Source of the DNA: Dyella sp. S184
GTDB taxonomy: Bacteria; Pseudomonadota; Gammaproteobacteria; Xanthomonadales; Rhodanobacteraceae
Reading direction: 5' to 3'
Assembly: GCF_009766065.1 (NCBI RefSeq)
Contig: NZ_LMUE01000005.1
Location: 248,001 to 312,000, forward strand
DNA: 64,000 nt
Below are positions 25,632-35,800 of the stretch, one piece after another. Under the pieces are notes generated by a model that ran no database searches, was not told the origin of the DNA, and saw only the letters and a list, made by a program, of their open reading frames with translations. A program made the translations under genes and the position numbers. Position 1 is the first letter of the stretch; each line of letters starts with the position of its first letter.

Positions 25632-26777
25632 ATGCCACTCGCCCTCACCAACGCCCGCGTACTCACCTCCGACGGCTGGCGCGACGATCTTGCTGTGTTG
25701 CTGGACGGCGAGCGTATCGTCGACCTGCTGCCATCGTCTGATCCACGCATAAACAACGCGACCTGGCACGATCTGCACGGCGCGATGCTGCTGCCGGGCT
25801 TCATCGACACACAGGTCAATGGCGGTGGCGGCGTGTTGTTCAACGATGCGCCCTCGGTGGAGACGATCCGCCGCATCGGCGCGGCGCATCGGCGCTACGG
25901 CACTACCGGTTTCCTGCCAACCCTGGTCAGCGACAGCGTGGACGTGATGCGCGCCGCGCTTGCCGCGGTGGAGCAGGCGCTGGCTGAAGGTGTGCCCGGT
26001 GTACTCGGCATCCATCTCGAAGGCCCGTACCTCGCGCCAGCGCGCAAGGGCGTGCACGATCCGAAATTTTTCCACACGCCCGGCAGCGAGGAGCTGGCGC
26101 TGCTGTGCGCGCCGCATCGCGGCGTACGCCTGCTCACGCTGGCGCCCGAACGGGTGCCACTGGCCAGCATCGGTGCACTGGCCTCTGCCGGGGTGATCGT
26201 CAGCGCCGGCCATACCGCGGCCGACTACGCGACCACGCAGGCTGCGCTGGCCGCTGGCGTACGTGGCTTTACTCACTTGTTCAACGCGATGACGCCGTTC
26301 GGCAGTCGCGAACCGGGTGTGGTCGGCGCTGCGCTGGAGGATGCCGACAGCTGGTGCGGGCTGATCGTCGATGGTCATCACGTGCATCCCGCCAGCCTGC
26401 GCGTGGCGATCGCGGCGAAAGCACGCGGCAAGATGCTGCTGGTCACCGACGCGATGCCGCCGGTGGGCGCGGATCATCCGGATTTCGTGCTCAACGGCGA
26501 AACCATCACCGCGAAGGATGGCATCTGCCAGACCGCACAAGGCGTGCTGGCCGGTTCCGCGCTGGACATGGCCGGTGCGGTGCGCAATGCGGTGCAACTG
26601 CTCGGCCTGCCGCTGGACGAGGCGGTGCGCATGGCCAGCACCTATCCGGCCGATTTCCTCGGCCTCGGCGCCAGTCATGGCCGCATCGCCGCGGGCTATC
26701 AGGCTGACCTGGTGGTGCTGGACGACGACTACCGCGTGCAGCAGAGCTGGATCGGCGGCATGGCGAGCGAGCAGTGA
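25632..26777 (+). CDS. nagA: N-acetylglucosamine-6-phosphate deacetylase
   Basis: 381 residues from ATG 25632. An amidohydrolase-superfamily barrel with the NagA signatures: MLLPGFIDTQVNGGGGV (Gln in place of the first metal His, as in many NagA proteins), HLEGPYLAPARKGVH with the metal-binding Glu, SAGHTAADY, THLFNAMTPFGSREPG, DGHHVHPAS and the catalytic Asp in LLVTDAMPPVG. It removes acetate from GlcNAc-6-phosphate and feeds NagB-II. A GAGTGAG-type hairpin precedes it by about 30 bp. Confidence 0.94.
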   Translation: MPLALTNARVLTSDGWRDDLAVLLDGERIVDLLPSSDPRINNATWHDLHGAMLLPGFIDTQVNGGGGVLFNDAPSVETIRRIGAAHRRYGTTGFLPTLVSDSVDVMRAALAAVEQALAEGVPGVLGIHLEGPYLAPARKGVHDPKFFHTPGSEELALLCAPHRGVRLLTLAPERVPLASIGALASAGVIVSAGHTAADYATTQAALAAGVRGFTHLFNAMTPFGSREPGVVGAALEDADSWCGLIVDGHHVHPASLRVAIAAKARGKMLLVTDAMPPVGADHPDFVLNGETITAKDGICQTAQGVLAGSALDMAGAVRNAVQLLGLPLDEAVRMASTYPADFLGLGASHGRIAAGYQADLVVLDDDYRVQQSWIGGMASEQ

Positions 26778-26789
26778 GGATAAAGGAAT

Positions 26790-26829
26790 GAGAAACGAGT
26801 AAAAGCCGCTGCGCTTTCTCTCGTTTCTC
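26790..26829. repeat. GAGTGAG-type intergenic hairpin repeat, copy 3
   Basis: Perfect 10-bp arms GAGAAACGAG (26790-26799) and CTCGTTTCTC (26820-26829) with a GC-rich loop. Same purine-rich/pyrimidine-rich composition as copies 1 and 2 but shorter. It lies just after the nagA stop and could act as its terminator. Confidence 0.6.
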
Positions 26830-26871
26830 CAACGCGTTTGCTGAAATAGCCGTCCAAAGCTAGACTTGCCC

Positions 26872-27078
26872 GGTTCAGGTGTCCCGACAGACATGATGTC
26901 CAAGGGATGAAACGGGAAGCCGGTGCGCGGTGCTGCATGCACTGCAAGGCCGGCGCTGCCCCCGCAACGGTAAGCGAGATTCACGTACGGCGAATGCCAC
27001 TGTGCTTGAGCACGGGAAGGCGCCGTTCAGGATATGCGGATCACCGCATGTCGCTCGCAAGCCCGGAGACCGGCCCGA
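26872..27078 (+). ncRNA. Cobalamin (B12) riboswitch
   Basis: The segment shows the conserved blocks of the AdoCbl riboswitch in order: a GGTTCAGGTG start, GGGAAGCCGGTGC, the core GCCCCCGCAACGGTAAGCGA, GCCACTGTG, GGGAAGGCG, and the B12 box GCAAGCCCGGAGACCGGCC at about 27057-27075. It lies about 110 bp upstream of a BtuB-like receptor gene and should repress it when cobalamin is plentiful. Confidence 0.93.
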
Positions 27079-27186
27079 ACGATTCCTGGTGGCTCGCGGT
27101 GGGCGAGGCCGAACCACGCGTGTGGCGACCCTGCCTGCCCGTCGTTCCGTCTTTCTTCCTGCGTCTGCTGCCAGCTCATTGAACGC

Positions 27187-29160
27187 ATGAGCCGTGCGCG
27201 GGTGCGCGGCTGGGGAACGACCTTGAAGAAGACCTTGCTGGCAGCAGCACTCCTGAGCTGCATGATGGCTGCCCATGCAGCCGATCAGAACGACGTGACC
27301 GGCCAGAACAATGCGACAGCATTTGATCCGGTGATCGTCACCGCTACACGCACCCCGATTACCGTGGACGATGCGCTGTCGTCGGTCACCGTGATCACCC
27401 GCGCCGATATCGAGCGGCTGCAGCCGGTGTCCGTGATCGACCTGCTGACCGGACTGCCGGGCGTGAACCTGGTCCAGAGCGGCGGCCTTGGCCAGGAGAG
27501 CACACTGTTCCTGCGCGGCACCAATTCCACCCATACGCTGGTGCTGATCGATGGCGTGCGAATCGGCTCGGTGACGGCGGGCTTCGCCTCGCTGGAGCAG
27601 ATTCCGGTGGAGCAGATCGAGCGCATCGAGATCGTGCGCGGCCCGCGTTCGAGCCTGTACGGCGCCGACGCGATCGGCGGCGTGATCCAGATCTTTACCC
27701 GGCACGGTCAGGCCGATGGCGGTATGACGCCGTCGCTGAGCATGACGGCTGGTAGCAACGGCCTGTTCGGCAGCCAGGCGGGCTTGTCCGGCGGCGACCA
27801 GCACGCCTGGTACAACGTCAGCCTGGGTGGCGAGTACACCAGCGGCTTTCCCGGCTGCAAGTTCGGCGCGGCCGAGGCCAACGGCGGCAACGGTGCCGGC
27901 TGCTTCGTGGACGATCCGCGCGACGACGCCTACCGCAACTGGAACGGCGCGGCGAATGCCGGCTACCGCTGGGACAACGGCACCGAGCTGGCTTTCACCT
28001 GGTTGCGCAGCAAGAACGACGTGGAATATGCCGGTAGTCCCTATGGCGGCAACGACGCCGTCAACGAGCAGCGCGTGGCTGGCGTGCGGCTGAGCTTCAC
28101 TCCGCTGGATATATGGAAGGTCACGCTGAATGCGGGGCAGAGCAAGGACCTCGCCACGACGTATTACCAGGGCACCTACTACGGCACCTACTACCCGCTT
28201 GCGCAGACCGGTTTTTACAACTCGCAGCGCAACCAGTTCTCGTGGCAGAACGACATCGCGCTGGCCTCGAACCAGCTGCTGACGGTCGGTGTGGATTACC
28301 AGCAGGAGCACCTCGACAGCAGCACCGGCTACCTGGCCGACGACCGCAACGACACCGGCACCTATGCGCAGTACCAGGGCACGTTCGGCCGCAACGAGGT
28401 ACAGCTGTCCGCGCGGCATGATGACAACTCGCAGTACGGCGGCCACGATACCGGCGCGCTGGCCTGGGGCTACAACTTCGATCACGACCTGCGCCTGATG
28501 GCCAGCTATGGCACGGCCTTCCATGCGCCAACCTTCAACGACCTGTACTACCCGCCGTACGGCGGCATCCCGTCGGCCAATCCGAATCTCAAGCCGGAGA
28601 AGTCGCGCAGCGGCGAACTGGGGCTGAGTCAGAAACTCGGCATCTGGAACTGGGCCTTGAATGCCTACCAGACCGACATCGACGACCTGATCCTGCTCGA
28701 CCCCAGCCAGAACTACGTGCCGTACAACGTCAGCAAGGCGCGTATCCGCGGCCTGGAAGGCCAGCTCGGCGCGAACCTGGATGGCTGGCAGGTACAAGGC
28801 TATCTGACCCTGCAGCAACCGAAGGACGACGGTGGCGCTGGCGATGCCAACAACGGCAACCTGCTGCCACGTCGCCCGGAGCGCACCGCGCGCATCGACA
28901 TCGACCGTCGCTTCGGTGACTTCGGCGTCGGTACCACCTGGTACGCCGCCGGCAAGAGCTACGACGATGCCGCCAACCAGAACCGCCTCGGTGGCTACAG
29001 CACGCTGGCGCTGCGTGCCAGCTGGCACTTCACCGCCGACTGGCAGGTCGAGGCGAAGCTGGCCAATGCGCTCGATAAGGAGTACGAGACCGCGTACTAC
29101 TTCAACCAGCCTGGTCGCACCTGGTACCTGACCCTGCGTTACAGCCCGTCCACGCACTGA
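27187..29160 (+). CDS. btuB: BtuB-like TonB-dependent vitamin B12 receptor
   Basis: 657 residues from ATG 27187; a TTG at 27223 with GGGGA upstream gives a tidier signal peptide (KKTLLAAALLSCMMAAHA) and may be the real start. A TonB box-like VIVTATRTPI is followed by the plug domain (SVTVITRADIERLQPVSVIDL, then RGPRSSLYGADAIGGVIQIFT) and a 22-stranded barrel ending in WYLTLRYSPSTH. It is under the cobalamin riboswitch directly upstream. It imports corrinoids across the outer membrane. No btuFCD or cob genes lie in the window. Confidence 0.9.
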   Translation: MSRARVRGWGTTLKKTLLAAALLSCMMAAHAADQNDVTGQNNATAFDPVIVTATRTPITVDDALSSVTVITRADIERLQPVSVIDLLTGLPGVNLVQSGGLGQESTLFLRGTNSTHTLVLIDGVRIGSVTAGFASLEQIPVEQIERIEIVRGPRSSLYGADAIGGVIQIFTRHGQADGGMTPSLSMTAGSNGLFGSQAGLSGGDQHAWYNVSLGGEYTSGFPGCKFGAAEANGGNGAGCFVDDPRDDAYRNWNGAANAGYRWDNGTELAFTWLRSKNDVEYAGSPYGGNDAVNEQRVAGVRLSFTPLDIWKVTLNAGQSKDLATTYYQGTYYGTYYPLAQTGFYNSQRNQFSWQNDIALASNQLLTVGVDYQQEHLDSSTGYLADDRNDTGTYAQYQGTFGRNEVQLSARHDDNSQYGGHDTGALAWGYNFDHDLRLMASYGTAFHAPTFNDLYYPPYGGIPSANPNLKPEKSRSGELGLSQKLGIWNWALNAYQTDIDDLILLDPSQNYVPYNVSKARIRGLEGQLGANLDGWQVQGYLTLQQPKDDGGAGDANNGNLLPRRPERTARIDIDRRFGDFGVGTTWYAAGKSYDDAANQNRLGGYSTLALRASWHFTADWQVEAKLANALDKEYETAYYFNQPGRTWYLTLRYSPSTH

Positions 29161-29172
29161 GCTGTTGCATGA

Positions 29173-29196
29173 ACCGCCGGCACGGAAGCCGGCGGT
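29173..29196 (+). terminator. Hairpin after btuB
   Basis: 9-bp perfect stem ACCGCCGGC / GCCGGCGGT with a 6-nt loop, 12 bp after the btuB stop. It has no T tract, so termination is only presumed. Confidence 0.45.
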
Positions 29197-29280
29197 GTCG
29201 GTCCATGGAGTGGAGGAGGCCGCACGGACAGGGCGGCACGAATAGGGAAGTTCGCACCCCTGCCTTCCGACAGGGTGTGG

Positions 29281-29430
29281 ACTTCAGGCACATACGCCGG
29301 GGCGCGAGTGCAGGCATAAAGCCCGCATGATCGAAACGTCTGCCCCTGCTGTCGCCCACATGCTGCCTGCGGCGCGGTTGCTGTCTGTCGGCAACACCTC
29401 AGCGCTATGCTTGCTGGCCACGGAAGCGCC
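29281..29430 (+). repeat. Duplicated leader of the first RND permease gene
   Basis: About 150 bp directly upstream of the first RND gene can be aligned with 32697-32838 upstream of the second: GGCACAT, AAAGCC, ATGA and CTATGCTTGC-GGCCA-GGAAGCGCC occur in the same order and spacing. The duplication thus includes the 5' region, not only the coding sequence. Confidence 0.65.
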
Positions 29431-32400
29431 ATGAATATCTTTGCCCCCCTGATCCGCCGGCCGGCCGGTACCTCGCTGCTCGCCCTTGGCCTGATCCTGG
29501 CCGGTTTGTGCGCCTATCTGCTGCTCGGCGTGGCGGCTTTGCCGTCGATGGAATTCCCGGCGGTGTTCGTGCAGGCCGCGCAGCCCGGCGCCAGCACGCA
29601 GACCATGGCCAGCACCGTGCTGGCACCGCTGGAACGCCATCTCGGGCAGATACCCGGCGTCGAGGAAATGTACGGCAATGCCTCCGAGGGTTCAGCCACG
29701 GTGATCGTGCGCTTCAACTTCGGGCGCAAGGTCGACAAGGCCGCACGCGACGTGCAGGCGGCGATCAACGCCGCTTCCGCCGACCTGCCCTCAGGCATGC
29801 CCAGCCCGCCGACCTACTTCAAGGCCGACACCTCATCGCTGCCGATCCTGCTGATCACGCTCACCTCGAACGGCATGCCGCCGGACAAGTTGTACGACCT
29901 GACGGAGACCTTGCTGGAGCCGGCAGTGGCGCAGATTCCCGGCGTGGCCCAGGTGCAGGTGTTCGGCGGGACGCCGCATGCGGTGCGGGTCGACCTGGAT
30001 ACCCACGCCCTGGCCGCCAAAGGGCTGACTGCCAATGACGTCAGCAATGCCCTGATCGCCGCCAATGTGGCTTCGCCGCAGGGCATTCTCAGCGACGGCC
30101 ATTCGCAGATGACCGTGCAGGCCAACGACGCGCTGCAGCAGCCGGAGGAATTCGCGAGTCTGCTGATCGCCACCAACAAGGGTGTGCCGGTACGGTTGTC
30201 CGACGTAGCCAGGGTCTATGCCGGCCAGCAGGACAAGTATCAGATGGGCTGGTTCAACGGCGCCCGCACCGTCGCCATGCAGATCACCAAACGGCCCGAA
30301 GCGAATGCGGTAGCCACGGTCGAGGCGATCCGCGCGAAGCTGCCGCAACTGCGCGCGTCGCTGCCGGCGAATATCGTGATCACGCCGGTGTTCGACCTTA
30401 CCCAGACCACCAAGTCGGCGCTGCACGAAGTCGAGATTGCGCTGCTGATCTCGATCGCCCTGGTCGCGCTGGTGATGCTGGTGTTCCTGCGGCGGTTGCG
30501 CCCGACGCTGATCGCCATGCTCAGCGTGCCGTTGTCGCTGGCCGGTGCCTTCGTGGTGATGTGGGCGTTCGGTTACAGCCTGAACACGCTGTCGCTGGTA
30601 GCGCTGGTGCTGTGCATCGGCTTCGTGGTGGACGATGCAATCGTGGTGATCGAGAACATCGTGCGGCACATGGAGCACGGAGAAGAGCCACTGGAGGCAT
30701 CGCTGATCGGCGTGCGCGAGATCGGCTTCACGGTGATCTCGATCACGTTGTCGCTGATTGCGGTATTTGCTCCGTTGCTGTTCGGCAACAACGTGCTGGT
30801 GCTGCTGCTGCGCGAGTTCTCGGTCACGCTAACCGCGGCGGTGGTGATCTCGGCGATCGTGTCTCTGACCCTCACGCCGGCGTTGTGCGGGCGCTACCTC
30901 AAACACGACCGTGCCGATGACGCTAGCGCGCCGTCGCGGATCGAGCAGATGGTGGAACGCTTCGATCGCAGCCTGCACCGGCGCTACGAACGGTCACTCG
31001 ACTGGGCCATGCACCATCGCCGCATCATGCGCTGGCAACCGTTGATCCTGCTGCTGCTCACCTTCGCCCTGGGGGCCGCGGTGGTGAAGACTGCCGGCGG
31101 CACCTTCATGCCGGACGAGGACACCGGCCAGATTCAGGTCGACATCACCGCTGATACCAACATCTCGCCCGGCCTGATGGCCGCACGTGCGCAGCAGGTG
31201 GCGAAGATGATGCAGGCCGAGCCCGATGCGGTCGATGTGCTCACCCTGCTCGGTGCCAACGGCGGCGGCACTGCGGTGGGCAATGGGGCGACCATGTTCG
31301 TCGATCTGAAACCGCGCGGCAGCGGGCCGAACGATCGTCACGAGAACATCAAGGTACTGATGGAGCGGCTCGGCAAGCAGTACGACAAGCTGCCGGACGT
31401 GAAGGTGGCGCTGAGCCCGGTGCAGTTCCTCGGCGGTGGTGGCAGTGGTGACAATGCCGGCCAGTACGAATTCCAGCTGGTCAGCAGCAATGGCGGCGAC
31501 CTGCAGCCGTGGGCGCTGAAGATGGTGCAGCAACTGCGCACGTTGAAAGAGTTCAAGGACGTCAGCAGCAGTTTCGACCAGGTCGGCAAGCAGCAGATGC
31601 TGAAGGTGGACCGTGACGTCGCGTCGCGCCTGCAGGTCAGCATGGGCGCGATCGATACGGTGTTGGAGAACTCATTCGGCCAGCGCCAGGTGTCGGTGAT
31701 CTATTCGGATCTCAACCAGTATCGCGTGGTGCTGGACACCAGCGCGGCCGAATCGATCAGCGCGCAGTCGCTGCTCAACAGCTATGTTCGCAATACGCAG
31801 GGGAGGATGATCCCGCTGTCGGCGCTGGCCAGGATCGAACCCAACCTGAGCCCGATGAAAATCCGCCATCACGACCAGCAGGAAGCGGCCACGATTAACT
31901 ACAACCTGGCCAAGGACGTGCCGCAGGATCAGGGCATCAAGCTGATCAACCAGGCCGCGCTGGCGATCCAGTTGCCGGATGGCATGCGGGTGGATTTCAC
32001 CGGCGCCAACCAACGCCTGCAGCAGGCGGAGAGCAGTGGCTACATTCTGTTGCTGGCGGCGATCGTGGCGATGTACATCGTGCTGGGCATCCTCTACGAA
32101 AGCCTCGGCCATCCGCTGACGATCCTGTCCACCCTGCCAGCGGCTGGTGCAGGCGCTTTTCTGGCGCTGCTGGTCACCCATACGCAGCTCAGCCTGATGG
32201 CGATCATCGCAATCCTGATGCTGATCGGCATCGTCAAGAAAAACGCGATCCTGATGGTCGACTTCGCCCTGGTGGCGGAGCGAACCCGTGGCCTGTCCGC
32301 ACCCGAGGCGATCCGCGAGGCGGCATTGGTGCGCTTCCGTCCGATCACCATGACCACCCTGGTGGCGATGGGTGCGGCGCTGCCGCTGGCGATCGGTTTC

Positions 32401-32589
32401 GGCATCGGCTCGGAGATGCGCCAGCCGCTCGGCATCGCGATCGTCGGTGGCCTGCTGGTGTCACAGCTGCTCACCTTGCTCAGCACGCCGGCGATCTACC
32501 TGTGGAATTACGATCGCAAGATCCGCAAGGCCGCGCGGCGTGCGCGGCGTGCGGAGAAGCGCCGGCTGAAGTTGCAGCCGGCAACCTGA
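29431..32589 (+). CDS. RND efflux permease (HAE1 / MdtC-like), copy 1
   Basis: 1052 residues with twelve membrane helices and two large periplasmic loops. The proton-relay Asp pair sits in GFVVDDAIVVIENIVRHME (TM4), and the TM10 Lys in LIGIVKKNAILMVDFALVAE. RND motifs near the N-terminus are AQPGASTQTMASTVLAPLE and the short MNIFAPLIRRPAGTSLLA lead. These three-component pumps normally need a periplasmic adaptor and an outer-membrane channel, but none is adjacent. It is followed by a close paralogue, as in MdtB-MdtC/MuxB-MuxC heteromeric pumps, so the two may work together with an adaptor encoded elsewhere. Confidence 0.9.
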   Translation: MNIFAPLIRRPAGTSLLALGLILAGLCAYLLLGVAALPSMEFPAVFVQAAQPGASTQTMASTVLAPLERHLGQIPGVEEMYGNASEGSATVIVRFNFGRKVDKAARDVQAAINAASADLPSGMPSPPTYFKADTSSLPILLITLTSNGMPPDKLYDLTETLLEPAVAQIPGVAQVQVFGGTPHAVRVDLDTHALAAKGLTANDVSNALIAANVASPQGILSDGHSQMTVQANDALQQPEEFASLLIATNKGVPVRLSDVARVYAGQQDKYQMGWFNGARTVAMQITKRPEANAVATVEAIRAKLPQLRASLPANIVITPVFDLTQTTKSALHEVEIALLISIALVALVMLVFLRRLRPTLIAMLSVPLSLAGAFVVMWAFGYSLNTLSLVALVLCIGFVVDDAIVVIENIVRHMEHGEEPLEASLIGVREIGFTVISITLSLIAVFAPLLFGNNVLVLLLREFSVTLTAAVVISAIVSLTLTPALCGRYLKHDRADDASAPSRIEQMVERFDRSLHRRYERSLDWAMHHRRIMRWQPLILLLLTFALGAAVVKTAGGTFMPDEDTGQIQVDITADTNISPGLMAARAQQVAKMMQAEPDAVDVLTLLGANGGGTAVGNGATMFVDLKPRGSGPNDRHENIKVLMERLGKQYDKLPDVKVALSPVQFLGGGGSGDNAGQYEFQLVSSNGGDLQPWALKMVQQLRTLKEFKDVSSSFDQVGKQQMLKVDRDVASRLQVSMGAIDTVLENSFGQRQVSVIYSDLNQYRVVLDTSAAESISAQSLLNSYVRNTQGRMIPLSALARIEPNLSPMKIRHHDQQEAATINYNLAKDVPQDQGIKLINQAALAIQLPDGMRVDFTGANQRLQQAESSGYILLLAAIVAMYIVLGILYESLGHPLTILSTLPAAGAGAFLALLVTHTQLSLMAIIAILMLIGIVKKNAILMVDFALVAERTRGLSAPEAIREAALVRFRPITMTTLVAMGAALPLAIGFGIGSEMRQPLGIAIVGGLLVSQLLTLLSTPAIYLWNYDRKIRKAARRARRAEKRRLKLQPAT

Positions 32590-32591
32590 CA

Positions 32592-32694
32592 CTCTCCCGT
32601 CATCCCGGCGCAAGCCGGCATCGCTTTGCTACCCGGAACAACTGGTAACGCCTCTTGAAGCGATGCCGGCCTGCGCCGGCATGACGAGGGTGAG
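32592..32694. repeat. REP-like palindromic element
   Basis: A large inverted repeat built from CCCGTCATCCCGGCGCAAGC (32597-) and its mirror ending GCCTGCGCCGGCATGACG (to 32688), with a short middle part. The same core recurs at 58059-58169. It lies between the two RND genes and could also stop or protect the first transcript. Confidence 0.75.
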
Positions 32695-32696
32695 AC

Positions 32697-32838
32697 CCTT
32701 CGGGCACATCCGACGGCGCCGCCGCTGGCACAAAGCCGACATGACCCGGATGCCCGCAGTTGCAGTTACCCTGTTGTCCGCCGTGAGCATGCCGGAGAAT
32801 GGCAGCTCGCCACTATGCTTGCGGGCCATGGAAGCGCC
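32697..32838 (+). repeat. Duplicated leader of the second RND permease gene
   Basis: Aligns with 29281-29430 over most of its length, strongest in the last 30 bp before the start codon. It marks the breakpoint of the tandem duplication together with the REP-like element just upstream. Confidence 0.65.
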
Positions 32839-35800
32839 ATGAATATCTTTGCCCCACTGATCCGCCGCCCCGCCGGCACCTCCCTGCTTGCCATCGGCTT
32901 GATACTGGCCGGAGTGTGGGCCTACCTGCTGCTGGGCGTGGCGGCCTTCCCGTCGATCCAGTTTCCCGGCGTGGCGGTGTTTGCGCAGATGCCCGGCGCG
33001 AGTGCGCAGACCATGGCCACCACGGTGGTGGCGCCGCTGGAACGGCATCTCGGGCGTATCGCCGGGATCAAGCAGATGTTCTCCAGCGCCAGCGAAGGTG
33101 GCGCGCAGATCCAGATCATCTTCGACATGAGCCGCAACGCCGACAAGGCCGCGCTCGACGTGCAGGCGGCGATCAATGCTGCCTCCGCCGACCTGCCGTC
33201 GGGCATGCCCAGCCCGCCGAACTACATCAAGTTCGACACCTCGCAGATTCCGGTATTGCTGGTGTCGCTCACCTCCACCAGTCTGCCACCGGACAAGTTG
33301 TACGACCTCACCGACACCTTGCTGAAGCCGGCGGTGGCGCAAATCCCCGGCGTGGCGCAGGTGACGGTGTCCGGTGGCGCGCCGCACGCGGTGCGGATCG
33401 CACTGAATACCGCCACGCTGGCCAGCAAGGGCATCACCGCGAACGACGTGGCGAACACGCTGCGTGCGGCCAATGTCACCTCGCCGCAGGGCACGCTGAG
33501 CAACGGCCACACGCAGATGACAGTGACCGCCAACGACTCGCTGCAGACTGCGCAGGACTTCGCCTCGCTGGTGATCGCCAGCCGCAACGGCATTCCGGTA
33601 CGGCTGTCGGACGTGGCCACGATCAGCAGCGGGCAGCAGGACCAGTACGCGGCGGCGTGGTTCAACGGCACCCGCGCGGTGACGATGCAGATCAGCAAAC
33701 GGCCGGAGGCGAACGCGGTGGCCACCGTCGAGGCGATCCGTGCCGCGTTGCCGACGTTCCACAACCTGCTGCCGGCCGATGTACAGATCACCCCGATCTT
33801 CGACCTCACGCCGACCACCGAATCCGCGCTGCACGAGGTGGAGGTGGCGCTGCTGATGAGCATCGTGATGGTGGCGCTGGTGATGCTGGTCTTCCTGCGC
33901 CGCGTGCGGCCCACCGTGATCGCCATGTTCAGCGTGCCGCTGTCGCTGGCCGGCGCGTTCGTGCTGATGTGGATGCTCGGCTTCACGCTCAACATCTTCT
34001 CGCTGGTGGCGCTGGTGTTGTGCGTGGGCTTCGTGGTGGACGACGCGATCGTGGTGATCGAGAACATCGTGCGCCACATGGAACGGGGCACGGCGCCGCT
34101 GCAGGCTGCGCTCACCGGTGTGCAGGAGATCGGCTTCACGGTGATCTCGATCACGCTGTCGCTGATCGCGGTGTTCGGGCCGATGGTGTTCGGCAACAAC
34201 ATCTTCACCACGCTGATGCGTGAGTTCGCGGTGACCCTGATCGCCACCATCGTGATCTCCGCTCTGGTCTCGCTCACGCTCACGCCGGCGTTGTGTGGCA
34301 GCTGGTTGCTGCACGAGGCGGAGGGTGCTCGTGCACCGGGTCGGCTGGAGCGCATGGCGGAGCGTTTCGACAACGGCATGCTGCGCATCTACGAGCGCGG
34401 GCTGGACTGGGCGATGCACCATCGCCGCATCATGCGCTGGCAACCACCGATCCTGCTGGTGTTGACCGTGCTGCTGGCGATCGTGGTGGCCAAGGTTGCC
34501 GGCGGCGGCCTGATGCCGAAGGAAGACACCGGCCTGCTGCAGGCGCAGATCACCGCCGACGCGAACATCTCGCCCGACCTGCTGGCTACCCGCACGCGGG
34601 CGATGGCTGCCGTCATACAGGCCGATCCGGCGGTGCTTGATGTCTCCACCATTCTCGGCAGCGGCGGCAACAACAATGGCGCGGTGGGCAACAAGTCCGT
34701 GCTGTTCGTCGATCTCAAGCCGCTCGGCGATGGTCCGGGCGATCGGCACGACTCGGCGCAGACCGTGGTCGACCGGCTGGACAAGTACTACAAGACGGTG
34801 ACTGACCTCGACGTCTCGCTGACTGCGGTGCAGTTCATCCAGGGCGGTGGACCTAGTAGTGGCGGCCAGGGTCAGTATTCATTCCAGCTCAGCAGCAATG
34901 ACGGCACCGCACTGCAGGAGCCCACCTTGCAACTGGCGCGGGTCATGCGCGGCATGAAGCAGTTCCGCGACGTCACCACCAGCTTCGACAGCATCGGCAG
35001 GCAGCAGATGCTGCAGGTGGATCGCAATGTTGCCGCCCGCCTCAACGTGGGCATGGGCCAGGTCGATTCGGCGCTGTATGACGCGTTCGGCCAGAACCAG
35101 GTGTCGATAATCTATTCGGACATCAACCAGTACCAGGTGGTGCTCACCGCCGACAGTGCGGAGTCGCTGAGCCCGAGCACCCTGCTGAATACCTATGTGC
35201 GCAACTCGCTCGGGAAAATGATCCCACTGTCGGCGCTGGCGCGGATCCAGCCCGGTATCGCGCCGGTCACCATCAGCCATTACAACCAGCTCGAGTCGGC
35301 CTCGCTCAATTACAACCTGGCCAAGGGTGTTACCCAGGCGGATGGCCTGAAGCTGGTTGATCAGGCGATCTTTGCCGCGCAGCTGCCGCCTGGCGTGCAG
35401 CAGAAGTACACCGGCGACAACCAGAATCTGGTCGATACCTTGAACAATGCGCTGATCATGCTGCTGGCGGTGATCCTGGTGATGTACGTGGTGCTTGGCA
35501 TTCTCTACGAGAGCCTGATCCATCCGCTGACCATCCTCTCCACCTTGCCGGCGGCGGGCATGGGCGCGTTTCTCGCGATGCTGGTCACGCATACCCAGCT
35601 CACCCTGATGTCGGTGATCGCGGTGCTGATGCTGATCGGCATCGTCAAGAAGAACGCGATCCTGATGGTCGACTTCGCCCTGGTCGCCGAGCGCGAGCAC
35701 GGCCACACGCCGCCGGAGGCGATCCGCGAAGCCGCGTTGGTGCGATTCCGCCCGATCACGATGACCACCCTGGTGGCGATGGGCGCCGCGCTGCCGCTGG

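Noticed and set aside
26875..29157. A 760-codon open frame on the minus strand opposite btuB
   Set aside because: It exactly mirrors the receptor gene in a GC-rich genome, has no recognisable domains, a low-complexity Val/Ala/Arg-rich product, and would cover the riboswitch. It is an antisense artefact.
32629..34749. A 706-codon open frame opposite the second RND gene
   Set aside because: The product is dominated by His, Arg and Gln runs produced by reading RND codons backwards, and the plus strand encodes a full RND permease.
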